Source: an uncultured Gammaproteobacteria bacterium
GTDB taxonomy: Bacteria; Pseudomonadota; Gammaproteobacteria; UBA6429; Thiohalophilaceae
Reading direction: 5' to 3'
Length of the DNA stretch: 34,791 nucleotides
Assembly (NCBI GenBank): GCA_937967995.1
Contig: CALBTB010000012.1
Span: 1 to 34,791, forward strand
Below, piece by piece: positions 1 through 8,324 of the stretch. The position numbers and the translations under genes are program-made. Each line of letters begins with the position of its first letter. The first letter of the stretch is position 1. The notes beneath the pieces were generated by a model that did no database searches, was not told where the DNA came from, and worked only from the letters and a program-made list of their open reading frames with translations.

Positions 1-396
1 AGAAAATTCTATGTCGGCTTGCGCGCCCGTCATGACTGGGTTGAACACAAGTTTGTCTGTGCACTGCCGGTCAATGACGGCCGCGAAATATTTTATATGT
101 GCAAGGCATTGCTCAACGAGATCTGGCAGGGCGAAGGGGTGTACCAGGTACAGGTTAATGCGCTGGACCCCAGACCGGTGAATGGTCAGCTTGAATTATT
201 TGAAGCGCATGATGCACGGCGTGAACGCTGTATGCAGGCGCAGGACAAGGTCAATAATCGCTATGGTGAACTGACCCTGTTACCGGCGCGCCTGTTGAAA
301 CGTTCCACCATGCCGAATGTCATCTCCCCGTCATGGAAACCGTTTGGGCATCGCCAGACGATACAGGATGCCAACGTCGATAAGGATAAAAAATGA
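1..396 (+). CDS. Y-family DNA polymerase, C-terminal fragment
   Basis: The open frame runs in from the left edge without a start, so this is the 3' end of a gene (131 residues visible). The sequence resembles the little-finger and tail region of Y-family translesion polymerases: a beta-strand-rich stretch (FYVGLRARHDW) is followed by QLELFEAHDARRER, which resembles the clamp-binding QL-x-LF peptide, then NNRYGELTLLPARLL and a tail NVISPSWKPFGHRQTI. Known members bypass DNA lesions and are often SOS-induced. The catalytic palm lies outside the window, so DinB-type and UmuC-type cannot be separated. The stop codon abuts the stop of the convergent SRAP gene with no base between. Family assignment is fairly secure, subfamily is not. 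Confidence 0.7.
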   Translation, partial: RKFYVGLRARHDWVEHKFVCALPVNDGREIFYMCKALLNEIWQGEGVYQVQVNALDPRPVNGQLELFEAHDARRERCMQAQDKVNNRYGELTLLPARLLKRSTMPNVISPSWKPFGHRQTIQDANVDKDKK

Positions 397-1035
397 TTAG
401 CCGTTGCCAAGTGGCGCCATGGCTTGTGCACCCTTGTTGCGGCCATTATTCACGTAAGGATCGCATTCATAGATCGTTAGTGGATCGGAGCTGGGTTGCA
501 TGTATTGAAATAAAGTATCGAGATCCTGATCAAGCCAGTGATGAGCATGTTGTGCCGGGATCATCACCGGACTGCGGTGATGAAAATCATTGATGGCTGG
601 TGTCGGGCCGGTGGTCAGAATATTAAACTGGGCGTGATTTTCATCAACCGGTTTAAAGAAACCACCAAACAGGATGAAATCGTTTTCAGGGTGAATACAG
701 AAGCGGGTTTTGATGCCGGCGTATTTTGGACGGGCCTTGGCATCCGGCCATTCGTAAAACCGGTTGGCCGGAATCAGGCAACGGTTTTGTGCCAGTAGCT
801 GTTTCAGATCCGGACGGCGCTGCAGTGTGCTGACCCGAGTATTCGGATGGCGAAAATTGCCGAACTCGATGCCCCATTCCATGTTCTGAAAGGATTTGTT
901 CGGTGTCAGTACCGGCAGGCTTTCCTGTGGACAGACGTTATAACGTGGCGAATGATCCGGATAAGCGGGCAGGGACATTTCCAGCAGAATTTCGGAAATC
1001 AGGTCCGGGTCGTAGATATTCAGTCGGCCACACAT
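397..1035 (-). CDS. SRAP domain protein (YedK/HMCES-type abasic-site shield)
   Basis: 212 residues, the usual length for the SOS-response-associated peptidase family. After removal of Met1 the family uses Cys2 to form a thiazolidine crosslink with abasic sites in single-stranded DNA, protecting them during replication. Visible signatures are MCGR at the N-terminus, RCLIPANRFYEW (the glutamate of the active site) and FHHRSPVMIP (the active-site histidine). The usual NARxE motif reads NTRVST here: the asparagine is kept, but the following glutamate is not obvious. The start codon immediately follows the stop of the upstream metallohydrolase gene (TAAATG), so the two are probably co-transcribed. 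The gene is convergent with a Y-family polymerase, a sensible DNA-damage neighbour. Confidence 0.9.
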   Translation of the reverse strand: MCGRLNIYDPDLISEILLEMSLPAYPDHSPRYNVCPQESLPVLTPNKSFQNMEWGIEFGNFRHPNTRVSTLQRRPDLKQLLAQNRCLIPANRFYEWPDAKARPKYAGIKTRFCIHPENDFILFGGFFKPVDENHAQFNILTTGPTPAINDFHHRSPVMIPAQHAHHWLDQDLDTLFQYMQPSSDPLTIYECDPYVNNGRNKGAQAMAPLGNG

Positions 1036-2073
1036 TTAGTTGAACAGCTCGCTCTCCATTTCCAGATACACCTGGTACGCATTGCCGCGGTTAGCGGCTT
1101 CAAAGGTTGGTACGTCTTTGTATTTTGACCAGTCCGTATTGGTATAGGCCTCTTTGAATTGCGTGAGGTTCTGGACCGCCTCACCCATTTGTGTTCGTAA
1201 ATAACGAATGTAGTCGCGCGTAAAGGCAATGGATTCCTGCGGGTTGGTATCCGCCTTGCCGTGTCCGGGTATGACGAAGCGGGGTGCCGGCTTGATGTTC
1301 TCCAGGTATTCGATGCCTTTGAGCCAGTTCTTCGTGTTGACTTCATCACCACCAAGAAAGGGCAGGCGGCCGCCAAAAATCAGATCACCGGTAAACACCA
1401 CGCCATATTTTCGAACGATCATGATGACATCATCCGGGGCATGGGCCGGACCTGCGTGAATCAGTTCAACTTTGGTATCGCCCATGTCAAATATCTGCCT
1501 ATCTAAAAAGGTCTTGTCTGGTTCAACGACGTAAGTCCTTTCATCCACCCAGGGAAACAGCGCTTCACGGCGTTGTGCCAGGCGTTGTTTGGCATCATAC
1601 GAACCGATATATACATTGGATGCCTTTTGCGCCCAGATGGTAGCCTTGGTGTGTTCCTTAAATGCCTGTAAACCGTAAATATGATCGGCATGGTAATGAC
1701 CGACCACGACATGGGTAACCGGTTTGTTGGTAATCTTTCGAATCGCCATGAGTAAACGGTAACCGAGTATCGGCGTACCCAATGCGTCATAAACGACCAC
1801 ACCTTTGTCTGTGACTACAAAACCGGCATTGGCGGTCAGGCCCTCGTTTTCCGCGCCGGGAACACCGGCAAGGCCCGTGACGTAATACACCGGTGCATTG
1901 GGTACCTTGTGTAAATCAAAATCGACGGTCGATTCGCCATAAGGTGTCATCACCTTGTTGGACTCGGCCAGGCTATGTGAAATAAAAATCGGCGTGATAA
2001 ATAACACCATAATCAGGCCGGTAAAAACCAGCAGCAGCCTGAATACGGATTTATTGCATGTAAGCATAACCAT
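1036..2073 (-). CDS. Secreted metallo-beta-lactamase-fold hydrolase
   Basis: 345 residues with a hydrophobic N-terminal segment (about 11-33) that looks like a signal peptide or anchor, so the enzyme probably works in the periplasm. The binuclear zinc ligands of the metallo-beta-lactamase fold are all visible: HYHADH at 126-131, AGPAHAPDD, FTGDLIFGG and IPGHGKAD. Its overall look fits the SoxH / quinoprotein relay system metallohydrolase group, whose substrates are poorly defined. It overlaps the end of the DsrE-like gene by 23 bp. The first ATG (2073) is chosen, but a second in-frame ATG two codons on (2067) is equally possible. The SRAP gene begins directly after its stop. The substrate cannot be read from the sequence; the fold is secure. 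Confidence 0.85.
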   Translation of the reverse strand: MVMLTCNKSVFRLLLVFTGLIMVLFITPIFISHSLAESNKVMTPYGESTVDFDLHKVPNAPVYYVTGLAGVPGAENEGLTANAGFVVTDKGVVVYDALGTPILGYRLLMAIRKITNKPVTHVVVGHYHADHIYGLQAFKEHTKATIWAQKASNVYIGSYDAKQRLAQRREALFPWVDERTYVVEPDKTFLDRQIFDMGDTKVELIHAGPAHAPDDVIMIVRKYGVVFTGDLIFGGRLPFLGGDEVNTKNWLKGIEYLENIKPAPRFVIPGHGKADTNPQESIAFTRDYIRYLRTQMGEAVQNLTQFKEAYTNTDWSKYKDVPTFEAANRGNAYQVYLEMESELFN

Positions 2074-2527
2074 CCTCTGTCTGTAACTTGATTAATTCAG
2101 CATCCGCCATCGGGACAATTTCGACAAAGCCATGAATATCCTTCGGATCATAACCGTGACCTTTGGCGGCGATCTGACACATACGAAACTTGATGACACC
2201 ACCGACCGTTAAACTTTGCGCCCGGGTCATGAGTTCCCTGTGTTTGTCGTAATTTTTAATCGCAAAAAAGTTAATTTCATCGCCATGCAATACCAGCACA
2301 ATGGAAGCCGAGAAAGGGTCGGCACCATACAACTTGCTCAGATAACTGGCACGGTCAAGCACATTTTCCAGTGCACGAACTGATTTCACGGCGACGTCAT
2401 ACACGACCTTCTGCGGTTCGTAAGTGAGATTCTGCGCTTTACCCTTACCCCAGGGACTGTTATCAGCGGCAAAAGCGGGAGAAAACTGAAAGACCAGTAA
2501 AAGTGGGATCAATAACTGTCGGTACAT
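2051..2527 (-). CDS. Periplasmic DsrE/DsrF-like sulfurtransferase-family protein
   Basis: 158 residues with a clear signal peptide (about 1-20, ending PAFA|ADN). The mature part resembles the DsrE/DsrF-like fold: YDVAVKSVRALENVLDRASYL, then a strand SIVLVLHGDEINFFAI, and a GGVIKFRMCQIAAKGHGY segment with a single cysteine (Cys117) where family members often carry the sulfur-accepting or redox cysteine. Known family members carry sulfane sulfur, but many secreted versions are uncharacterised. A good ribosome site (AAGGGGGT) precedes the ATG. It is the first gene of a run with the metallohydrolase (23-bp overlap) and SRAP. A role in periplasmic sulfur chemistry is inference. Confidence 0.75.
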   Translation of the reverse strand: MYRQLLIPLLLVFQFSPAFAADNSPWGKGKAQNLTYEPQKVVYDVAVKSVRALENVLDRASYLSKLYGADPFSASIVLVLHGDEINFFAIKNYDKHRELMTRAQSLTVGGVIKFRMCQIAAKGHGYDPKDIHGFVEIVPMADAELIKLQTEDGYAYMQ

Positions 2528-2600
2528 GACACCCCCTTGAGTGATTAAAAAATAAACTCGTGAGGGTATAAGACAGCAAAAATGTGAATTAGTTTGCTAT

Positions 2601-3497
2601 TCAGGCGGCGGTCTGGACCTGATTACGACCGCCATGTTTGGCGTTATACATGGCTTCGTCAGCCCGTTCCAGCATATCCTGCAGCGTATGATCATTCTCA
2701 GACAGGTTGGCGACACCAAAGCTGGCGGTAATGCTGAGATCAAGTTCGTTGTTTCTGATGTGTGCATCGGCGAGACGAAGGCGCATACGTTCAGCGACAT
2801 GCTCGGCACTTTCTTTGGGGGTATCCGGTAGCAGTAAGACGAATTCCTCACCACCAACCCGTCCGATTACGTCAGAACCACGCAGAGCGTCCTGGCAGAT
2901 CTCACCAACCCGGGTCAGGACAAGATCACCGGTAGAATGCCCATAGCGATCATTGATTGATTTGAAGTGATCAATATCGATCATCACGATAGATAACGGA
3001 CGGTTATAACGTTTTGCACGTGCGAACTCTTTCTCGGCCTTGTTCATGATCGCCTGACGATTTGGCAGGCCGGTCAATGCATCAGTGCTGGCAAGAATCT
3101 CCAGCCGTGATTGCAACATTTTATGTTCTGTCAGGTCGCGCTCGATCGCAGCGTAGTAGGCAACTTCATTACGTTCGTTACGAATCGGCACAATATTGAT
3201 ATCCAGCCAGACGGCCTGACCTTTCTTGGTATAGTTCATAATCTGGGTTCGAATGCCACGACCTTTACTGATGGCCTGGCGAATTTTGTGCCGTGTTTTA
3301 TCTTCGGTAGCCGCACCCTGCAAAATACTGGGATTTTTTCCTATCACTTCATCGGCATGGTAGCCCATCAGGTTTTCAAACGCCGGATTCACATAAACAA
3401 TAAACGGACCGCCCTCATCCAGTGGTGTGGAATCCATCACCATGATGACGTCGTTGGTGTTCTCCACCAGGCTTTTGAAAACATGTTCGAAAATCAT
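2601..3497 (-). CDS. PAS-GGDEF diguanylate cyclase
   Basis: 298 residues, no membrane segment, so cytoplasmic. An N-terminal PAS domain (about 10-125) is followed by a short linker and a GGDEF domain (about 130-298) that makes cyclic di-GMP from two GTP. The catalytic motif is GGEEF at 215-219. An RxxD inhibitory site (RGSD, 206-209) sits exactly five residues before it, so product inhibition is expected. The PAS sequence looks LOV-like (GKNPSILQG at 53-61, then ATEDKTRHKIRQAI, NYTKKGQAVW and ERDLTEHK), but the flavin-reactive cysteine position holds proline, so blue-light adduct chemistry is not expected. The gene stands alone, 73 bp upstream of the DsrE-like gene on the same strand. Confidence 0.92.
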   Translation of the reverse strand: MIFEHVFKSLVENTNDVIMVMDSTPLDEGGPFIVYVNPAFENLMGYHADEVIGKNPSILQGAATEDKTRHKIRQAISKGRGIRTQIMNYTKKGQAVWLDINIVPIRNERNEVAYYAAIERDLTEHKMLQSRLEILASTDALTGLPNRQAIMNKAEKEFARAKRYNRPLSIVMIDIDHFKSINDRYGHSTGDLVLTRVGEICQDALRGSDVIGRVGGEEFVLLLPDTPKESAEHVAERMRLRLADAHIRNNELDLSITASFGVANLSENDHTLQDMLERADEAMYNAKHGGRNQVQTAA

Positions 3498-3673
3498 AAA
3501 TGCACTCTGTTGCTATAGAGTCTGAATCGGCTCGCTAAGCTATGGATTTAATAGTGTTTCCTGAAAATATGGGATTGGTCACATAGATAGACAATATTGG
3601 ATTGAACAGTTGCCGGTGAGCGTAATAATTGTGATGCGATTCACATCAAAAACTGTGAAATCCCTCGCATAAA

Positions 3674-3705
3674 AAAACCCCGGGATGATTGCCTCCCGGG
3701 GTTTT
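3674..3705 (-). terminator. Rho-independent terminator (possibly bidirectional)
   Basis: A 12-bp inverted repeat (AAAACCCCGGGA / TCCCGGGGTTTT) with an 8-nt loop. Read on the minus strand it is followed by a run of T and lies 27 bp past the stop of the DUF5684 gene, so it should end that transcript. The A/T-rich arm ends would also allow some activity on the plus strand. Confidence 0.9.
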
Positions 3706-3731
3706 ATGCGTGGTTGGTATGTTTCGCTAAA

Positions 3732-4109
3732 TCAGGCTTTTGCTGCAGCCGGCCCGATGTAGGTGGCACTACCGAAACCGATCATGGGTATAAATATAAA
3801 TCCAAGCAGGAATATACCGATACCGAATCCGGCACCCTTGCCAAAACTCTTGGCAAAATCAATACAGATGATAATAAATATAATGATGTTAACGATGGGA
3901 ATCAGCAGCAGGATGAACCACCACAGTGGGCGCCCACAGATTTGTAACCAGACGATGACATTGTAAATAGGAATAATACATGCCCAACCGGGTTTTCCTG
4001 CTTTGTTATAGGCTTTCCAGCAGCCGATGATAGTAACTAATAGTATTGCCAGATAAACGATTAACGTGACGAGACCTGCACCGGCCGCCGCTGCATCCGC
4101 TTCATTCAT
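3732..4109 (-). CDS. DUF5684-type small membrane protein
   Basis: 125 residues, very hydrophobic, with about four membrane segments: TLIVYLAILLVTIIG, the WACIIPIYNVIVWLQI region, LLLIPIVNIIIFIIIC and FGIGIFLLGFIFIPMIGFG. The motifs YNKAGKPGWACIIPIYN, GRPLWWFILLLIPIVN and DFAKSFGKG are those I associate with DUF5684, sometimes seen fused to or near signal peptidase. Its function is unknown. A strong ribosome site (GGAGAGAG) precedes the ATG, and a strong terminator follows, so it appears to be a single-gene transcript. No partner gene is obvious. Confidence 0.8.
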   Translation of the reverse strand: MNEADAAAAGAGLVTLIVYLAILLVTIIGCWKAYNKAGKPGWACIIPIYNVIVWLQICGRPLWWFILLLIPIVNIIIFIIICIDFAKSFGKGAGFGIGIFLLGFIFIPMIGFGSATYIGPAAAKA

Positions 4110-4260
4110 GGCTCTCTCCTCTCATGAATTATTATTAGGTTATTGACGCGTACTGTGCCCGGAATTTTCCCCCCAGGCATAATAATTGTAACCAATAACG
4201 ACAGAATTAAAAGGTATAAATCAATGAATGCTTATAGAGTTTGATTAATGTCTGAACACA

Positions 4261-6330
4261 TTAATCGGTAACGGGTAAGCTGATCACGAATTCGGCACCT
4301 GGCTCATGTCGAATCACATCGATTGTTCCACCCATGGCCAGCGTTAACTGATTGACGAGGGCAAGTCCGATTCCCGTGCCAACCGTTTCCCGGGTCAGTT
4401 CACTTTCGGTGCGATAGAAAAGCCGGAAGATTTTTTTCATCTGATCGCCGGCGATACCCGGTCCGTAATCCCGTACGGATAATAATATGCGGTTGTTAGC
4501 GCCAGCCTGGCATCGAATCTCAATTTCCTTACGTTCAGACTTGCTGGAAAACTTGATGGCATTGTCAGTCAGGTTGATCACGATCTGAACAAGATAGTCC
4601 ATGTCTACGCTAATCTGCTTATCCTGAAGTGTAACATCACACTCGACAGTAAGTTTAAATCCGTGTTGTTCTGCCTGAGAGCTGACCTTGGAACGGATCG
4701 TGTCTATGGTTTCAGCAATGCTGTAGGGTTTCAGATCAATGTCCAGATCATTACGCGTCATGCGGGCCAGTTGCAGGACATTATTGATCAGACGTGACAG
4801 GCGCTCGCTTTCCGTAAAAATAAAGTCGTAATAAGTCTTTTTCTTGTTGTCATCTGCCCAGCCTTCACGCAGCATTTCGCCGTACATGCGAATCGAGGTG
4901 AGTGGTGTTTTCAGCTCATGGCTGATAGCGGAAACAAAATCCTGTTGCTGCCTTGCCAGGTTAATCTGCCCAGTACCGAGCCGGTACATCAGGAAAAAGA
5001 CACCCAGTAGCACGACCAGCAGTATCACAGATGACCAGACTATGACCTGTCCGCCCGGGCCGGCTGGTAACTTGCGAACGCTGTATATCAGTTCCACGCC
5101 ACTCAGGGGAGCAGCAAGACGCGTGCGATAAAGTAACGTACCCTGTAACTGTTCCGGCCGTGACAGGTACCCGCGGCGCTCAGCCGCACTGATGACCGTC
5201 ATGATGTTTCCCTGATAGGCAACGGTCAGATCGCTCATATCGGATAACAGGGTTTCACGAAACGCCGGCTCAACAATGTTCCTGATAAAAGAATCAGCCT
5301 CGATCAGTATGCCCTGTATATAGCGTTGTTTGTTGCGCCAGACCTTTCGGTACAGGACAAACTGACCACTGTCGAGCCTGGCCAGCTCAAAGGGATCGAT
5401 TTCACTTTCGAAAATTTCGATTTTGACGTTTTCATTTAAAACGGCGGGCGCATCAACCGATGATGGCAGGGCAGGCGTCGTTTGCAGGCGTTGTTCGGGT
5501 AATATATTTTTTTCGGTTCGCTTGCCACCGAATTTCTGTCGTTCACGTGGTGCAGATTTTTTCTGTGCAGTCTGTTTTTCCTTTTCCACCTGAATATTAT
5601 ATTTTGATTCAAGCTGAATATCCTCGACCTTGCCCAGGCTTTGGCTGGCGGGCGCACTGGCCGGGGCAGCGGATTCTTCTGCCGCCAGTTCATCAAATGC
5701 CTCCTGACTCAGTTTGGCTTCGAATTTCGGCACGTCACTGCGGGCTATCGCGTCTGTTTCTGCTGGCTGGTTCTCCAGAGTATCGCGTTTGAGTTTCTTT
5801 CTGCCGGGCAGGGCCAAATCGGCGAGCCGGTCCTGATCCTTGATTAACTGGTTCTGGCTGAGAATGGTGAAAATTTTTTTCTGTATAGCCCGGCGTTGTT
5901 TTGCTTCCCTGTCAGAAATCCCGTAATTACTCAGGTTAGCAGTAATAACCGGTAGCAGTGGGGTGCTGAACTGTTCCTGTGGATCGATCTGAAAGTAGCC
6001 GATGATACCGCTGATGTCTGAGTTGACCGGCAGGTTGGACAAAGGCGACCGTTGCAGGAAACCTTTAATGTTATCGCCAGCAACATTCAGAAATGAATAG
6101 GCCGTAAAGGGACGTGCTTCTTCTGCGCTGATTATTTCATTAAAACGGTTGTCGATACGATTCGACAGTTCTTCGGCCATGTTGTTATGCAGATGAAAGG
6201 CTTCCCATTTGAGCTGGTCATAGGCGTGATAAACCAGTACGCCGGTTGGTGTAAGTAGCAAAATAAAAAACACCAGCAGCCAGATTTGCAGGCGACGTTT
6301 ATCAAGCTGACGAAAGCGTCTGGCCTTCAT
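4261..6330 (-). CDS. Membrane sensor histidine kinase with large periplasmic domain
   Basis: 689 residues. Membrane segment 1 is about 14-34 and segment 2 about 429-449, leaving nearly 395 residues in the periplasm. Within that, about 175-300 is charged, rich in Lys, Glu, Gln, Ala and Pro, and probably disordered. The cytoplasmic part has no clear HAMP domain and goes straight to HisKA (phospho-acceptor His471 in SAISHELKTPLTS) and a HATPase domain with N box NLTDNAIKFS, DYGPGIAG and GTGIGLALV. The kinase overlaps the upstream response regulator by 4 bp (ATGA), so the pair is co-translated and cognate. The stimulus is unknown; the divergent PspA/vWA operon suggests an envelope signal (inference). 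Confidence 0.93.
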   Translation of the reverse strand: MKARRFRQLDKRRLQIWLLVFFILLLTPTGVLVYHAYDQLKWEAFHLHNNMAEELSNRIDNRFNEIISAEEARPFTAYSFLNVAGDNIKGFLQRSPLSNLPVNSDISGIIGYFQIDPQEQFSTPLLPVITANLSNYGISDREAKQRRAIQKKIFTILSQNQLIKDQDRLADLALPGRKKLKRDTLENQPAETDAIARSDVPKFEAKLSQEAFDELAAEESAAPASAPASQSLGKVEDIQLESKYNIQVEKEKQTAQKKSAPRERQKFGGKRTEKNILPEQRLQTTPALPSSVDAPAVLNENVKIEIFESEIDPFELARLDSGQFVLYRKVWRNKQRYIQGILIEADSFIRNIVEPAFRETLLSDMSDLTVAYQGNIMTVISAAERRGYLSRPEQLQGTLLYRTRLAAPLSGVELIYSVRKLPAGPGGQVIVWSSVILLVVLLGVFFLMYRLGTGQINLARQQQDFVSAISHELKTPLTSIRMYGEMLREGWADDNKKKTYYDFIFTESERLSRLINNVLQLARMTRNDLDIDLKPYSIAETIDTIRSKVSSQAEQHGFKLTVECDVTLQDKQISVDMDYLVQIVINLTDNAIKFSSKSERKEIEIRCQAGANNRILLSVRDYGPGIAGDQMKKIFRLFYRTESELTRETVGTGIGLALVNQLTLAMGGTIDVIRHEPGAEFVISLPVTD

Positions 6331-7028
6331 TGCGTAACCAGCCGGTAGCCGGCGCCACGTATCGTGACCAGAAAGCGGGGTGAACCGGCATCATGTTCGA
6401 TCTTGCGACGCAGTTTGGCGATATGAATATCGACCGTACGGGTTTCGATATCCAGGTCTTTGGCATAACCCCAGATCTTGTTCAGCAGTTCATCGCGGGG
6501 AACAGGCCGATCATGGTGCTGATGAAGGTATTGCAGTAGATCGATTTCGCGTCGTGTAAAGGCCAGATCATGTTGCTGGCGTTTGCCATTCAGGTTACGG
6601 GTATCAATATAGGTATCATCATCAAGCTGAATAATGGCTTCCTGATCCAGGCTGGCCCGTGAACGGCGTAACACCGCCTGAATGCGCAGTACCAGTTGCG
6701 CAACGGAAAATGGTTTGGCGACATAATCGTCCGCCCCCAGTGACAGCCCCTGGATAATGTCTTCATCACTGGATTTTGCTGTCAGCATGATGATGGGCTG
6801 GTCACGATCCGTTTGCCGAATACGGTTACAGATTTCAAAACCATCCATACCGGGCAACATCACATCGAGCAGGATCAGATCGTATTTGCCGGATTGCGCC
6901 ATCTGCAGGCCGTCCGGTCCCTGTTCTGCGCAGGCCACCTCGTAACCATGATAGACGAGTACGTCCTCAAGCCCGGCGCGAATGGCGGCCTCATCTTCGA
7001 CGATTAGTATGCGTATTTTCCTGCTCAT
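6327..7028 (-). CDS. OmpR/PhoB-family response regulator
   Basis: 233 residues. Receiver domain about 5-120 with the acidic pair EDE at 11-13, phospho-acceptor Asp55 (LILLDVMLPGMDG), the switch Thr in MLTAKSS and Lys105 (YVAKPFS). A winged-helix DNA-binding domain (about 135-232) follows, with typical LTRREIDLLQYLHQH, NKIWGYA, DIHIAKLRRKIE and IRGAGYRL elements. It precedes and overlaps the kinase gene. The ATG has a good ribosome site (GAGGGATA). Members of this family bind tandem half-sites about 10-11 bp apart, and such a repeat lies in the 150-bp divergent spacer at 7064-7082. It probably controls its own operon and the PspA-like operon. Confidence 0.95.
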   Translation of the reverse strand: MSRKIRILIVEDEAAIRAGLEDVLVYHGYEVACAEQGPDGLQMAQSGKYDLILLDVMLPGMDGFEICNRIRQTDRDQPIIMLTAKSSDEDIIQGLSLGADDYVAKPFSVAQLVLRIQAVLRRSRASLDQEAIIQLDDDTYIDTRNLNGKRQQHDLAFTRREIDLLQYLHQHHDRPVPRDELLNKIWGYAKDLDIETRTVDIHIAKLRRKIEHDAGSPRFLVTIRGAGYRLVTQ

Positions 7029-7063
7029 TATCCCTCAAGCTTAACAGTTGAAAGCCGGTCTGC

Positions 7064-7103
7064 ATGTAAATTTTATGTAAATACACGCCGTCAGGTTTTA
7101 CAT
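7064..7103. promoter_or_regulatory. Candidate response-regulator box (CpxR/OmpR-like direct repeat)
   Basis: ATGTAAAT occurs at 7064-7071 and again at 7075-7082, exactly 11 bp apart. The core reads GTAAA-N6-GTAAA, which matches the known CpxR box form (GTAAA repeats with a short spacer) and the general OmpR-family helical phasing. A related copy in the opposite direction (TTTTACAT) lies at 7096-7103. The site sits between the divergent regulator gene and the PspA-like operon. Binding is inferred, not shown. Confidence 0.55.
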
Positions 7104-7178
7104 AGCCATGCCTAAAATCCCTGCGCTCGGCTGCCTAGACTTTCAGCATTGTGACAAATCCTGATGAGGAGATAAACC

Positions 7179-7745
7179 ATGGCATTAATCAGCCGATTTA
7201 CGCGACTGTTTCGCGCCGACATGCACGCGGTACTGGATCGCATTGAAGAGCCGGAAATACTGTTACGTCAGTCAGTAAGGGAAATGCAGGAAGACCTGGC
7301 ACAGGATCAGCGAGAACTGAAGCTGTTTCAGATCGAGCGCGATGGAATACCGGCGCGTCTGCAGGAGATGACGAGCATGTTGCAGGAAGTACAGGAAGAA
7401 ATCGTGCTGTGTCTTGATGCCGATAACGAACAGCTGGCACGCAGCAAAATCAGACGCAAGCTGGAACTGCAGCAACGTGAAAAACAATATCAGTCACGGC
7501 TGGCCGAACTGGATGCACGAATTGGTGATTTACAGGCGCGTGTCAACACGAACCAGCAACGGCTCGATTCCATGCGACAGAAGCTGGAGATTTTCAGCCA
7601 GGACAATCAGCAGTGCAACGATCATGGCCAGGTAATGACGAATGATGTTGCGGTCACTGAAGATGACGTTGAAGTCGCCCTGATACGGGAGAAAAAACAC
7701 TTTGTGCAACAACGCACGGCTAAACAGTCAGGAGGCAAGTCATGA
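7179..7745 (+). CDS. PspA/IM30-family membrane-stress protein
   Basis: 188 residues, somewhat shorter than classical PspA (about 220). It begins MALISRFTRLFRADMHAVLDRIEEPEILLRQSVREM, the amphipathic helix and first coiled coil typical of the PspA/IM30 (ESCRT-III-like) superfamily, and continues as an almost entirely helical coiled coil to about residue 150. Known members polymerise on the inner membrane and repair or stabilise it. The start has a good ribosome site (GAGGAG). The stop overlaps the next gene by 4 bp (ATGA). No pspB, pspC or pspF is present in the window. With the divergent two-component system next door, control by that regulator rather than by PspF is likely (inference). Confidence 0.85.
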   Translation: MALISRFTRLFRADMHAVLDRIEEPEILLRQSVREMQEDLAQDQRELKLFQIERDGIPARLQEMTSMLQEVQEEIVLCLDADNEQLARSKIRRKLELQQREKQYQSRLAELDARIGDLQARVNTNQQRLDSMRQKLEIFSQDNQQCNDHGQVMTNDVAVTEDDVEVALIREKKHFVQQRTAKQSGGKS

Positions 7746-8308
7746 ACAGGCCGCGCTTTGGTGAAAACGTCCTGCTGGCGGTTGTATTCAGTCTGGTTGT
7801 CAGTGCCGCCGTGACGGTCAGATCCGGATTTTTCCCGACCCGCTGGTTACTGAACATGGTCATTACCGCGATCGGTTTCGCCTACGTGGTGTATTTGCTG
7901 TATCGCAGTCGTGAGAAAACCGGGCGAGTTGCAGTTGTTACCGTCTGGCTGGGTGTGGCATTACTGATCTGGTTATTCTCACCCTCGATGCTGATCAGCC
8001 TGTTCCTTCACACAGGTGTTATCTGGCTCATCAGGGCATTGTATTACCACAATAGTGTCCTGATCGCCCTGCTGGATCTGGGGCTGGTCGTAGCCGGTAT
8101 CGGTGTATCACTCTGGACACTACTGCATACACACAGTCTGCTGTTATCAGTATGGGTGTTTTTCCTCATCCAGGCGTTATTCACCCTGTTGCCCGAGTCC
8201 ATTGCAGCCAGAAAGTCAGTACGTTCTAAACGTCAGCCTGACGATTCGTTTGAGACAGCCTATCAGGCTGCCCAATCCGCATTGCGTAATCTCAGTACTC
8301 AACCTTAA
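7742..8308 (+). CDS. Uncharacterised multi-pass membrane protein of the PspA-like operon
   Basis: 188 residues. I do not recognise a named family. About five hydrophobic segments are visible (starting near residues 10, 36, 62, 80-90 and 108, with another near 132), followed by a hydrophilic tail rich in Ser, Arg and Gln (about 158-188). It is translationally coupled to the PspA-like gene by an ATGA overlap and followed 16 bp later by the vWA gene, so the three proteins are probably made together. A natural guess is a membrane anchor or sensor for the PspA-like and vWA proteins, but nothing in the sequence proves this. Confidence 0.75.
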   Translation: MNRPRFGENVLLAVVFSLVVSAAVTVRSGFFPTRWLLNMVITAIGFAYVVYLLYRSREKTGRVAVVTVWLGVALLIWLFSPSMLISLFLHTGVIWLIRALYYHNSVLIALLDLGLVVAGIGVSLWTLLHTHSLLLSVWVFFLIQALFTLLPESIAARKSVRSKRQPDDSFETAYQAAQSALRNLSTQP

Positions 8309-8324
8309 CTTCGGAGGAATTCAC

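Noticed and set aside
3498..3670. Promoter of the PAS-GGDEF gene
   Set aside because: Several TATA-like boxes on the minus strand but no convincing paired -35 box, so none is called.
8103..8324. N-terminal extension of the vWA protein
   Set aside because: It shadows the end of the membrane-protein gene in another frame. GGAGG and a leader peptide mark the ATG at 8325.
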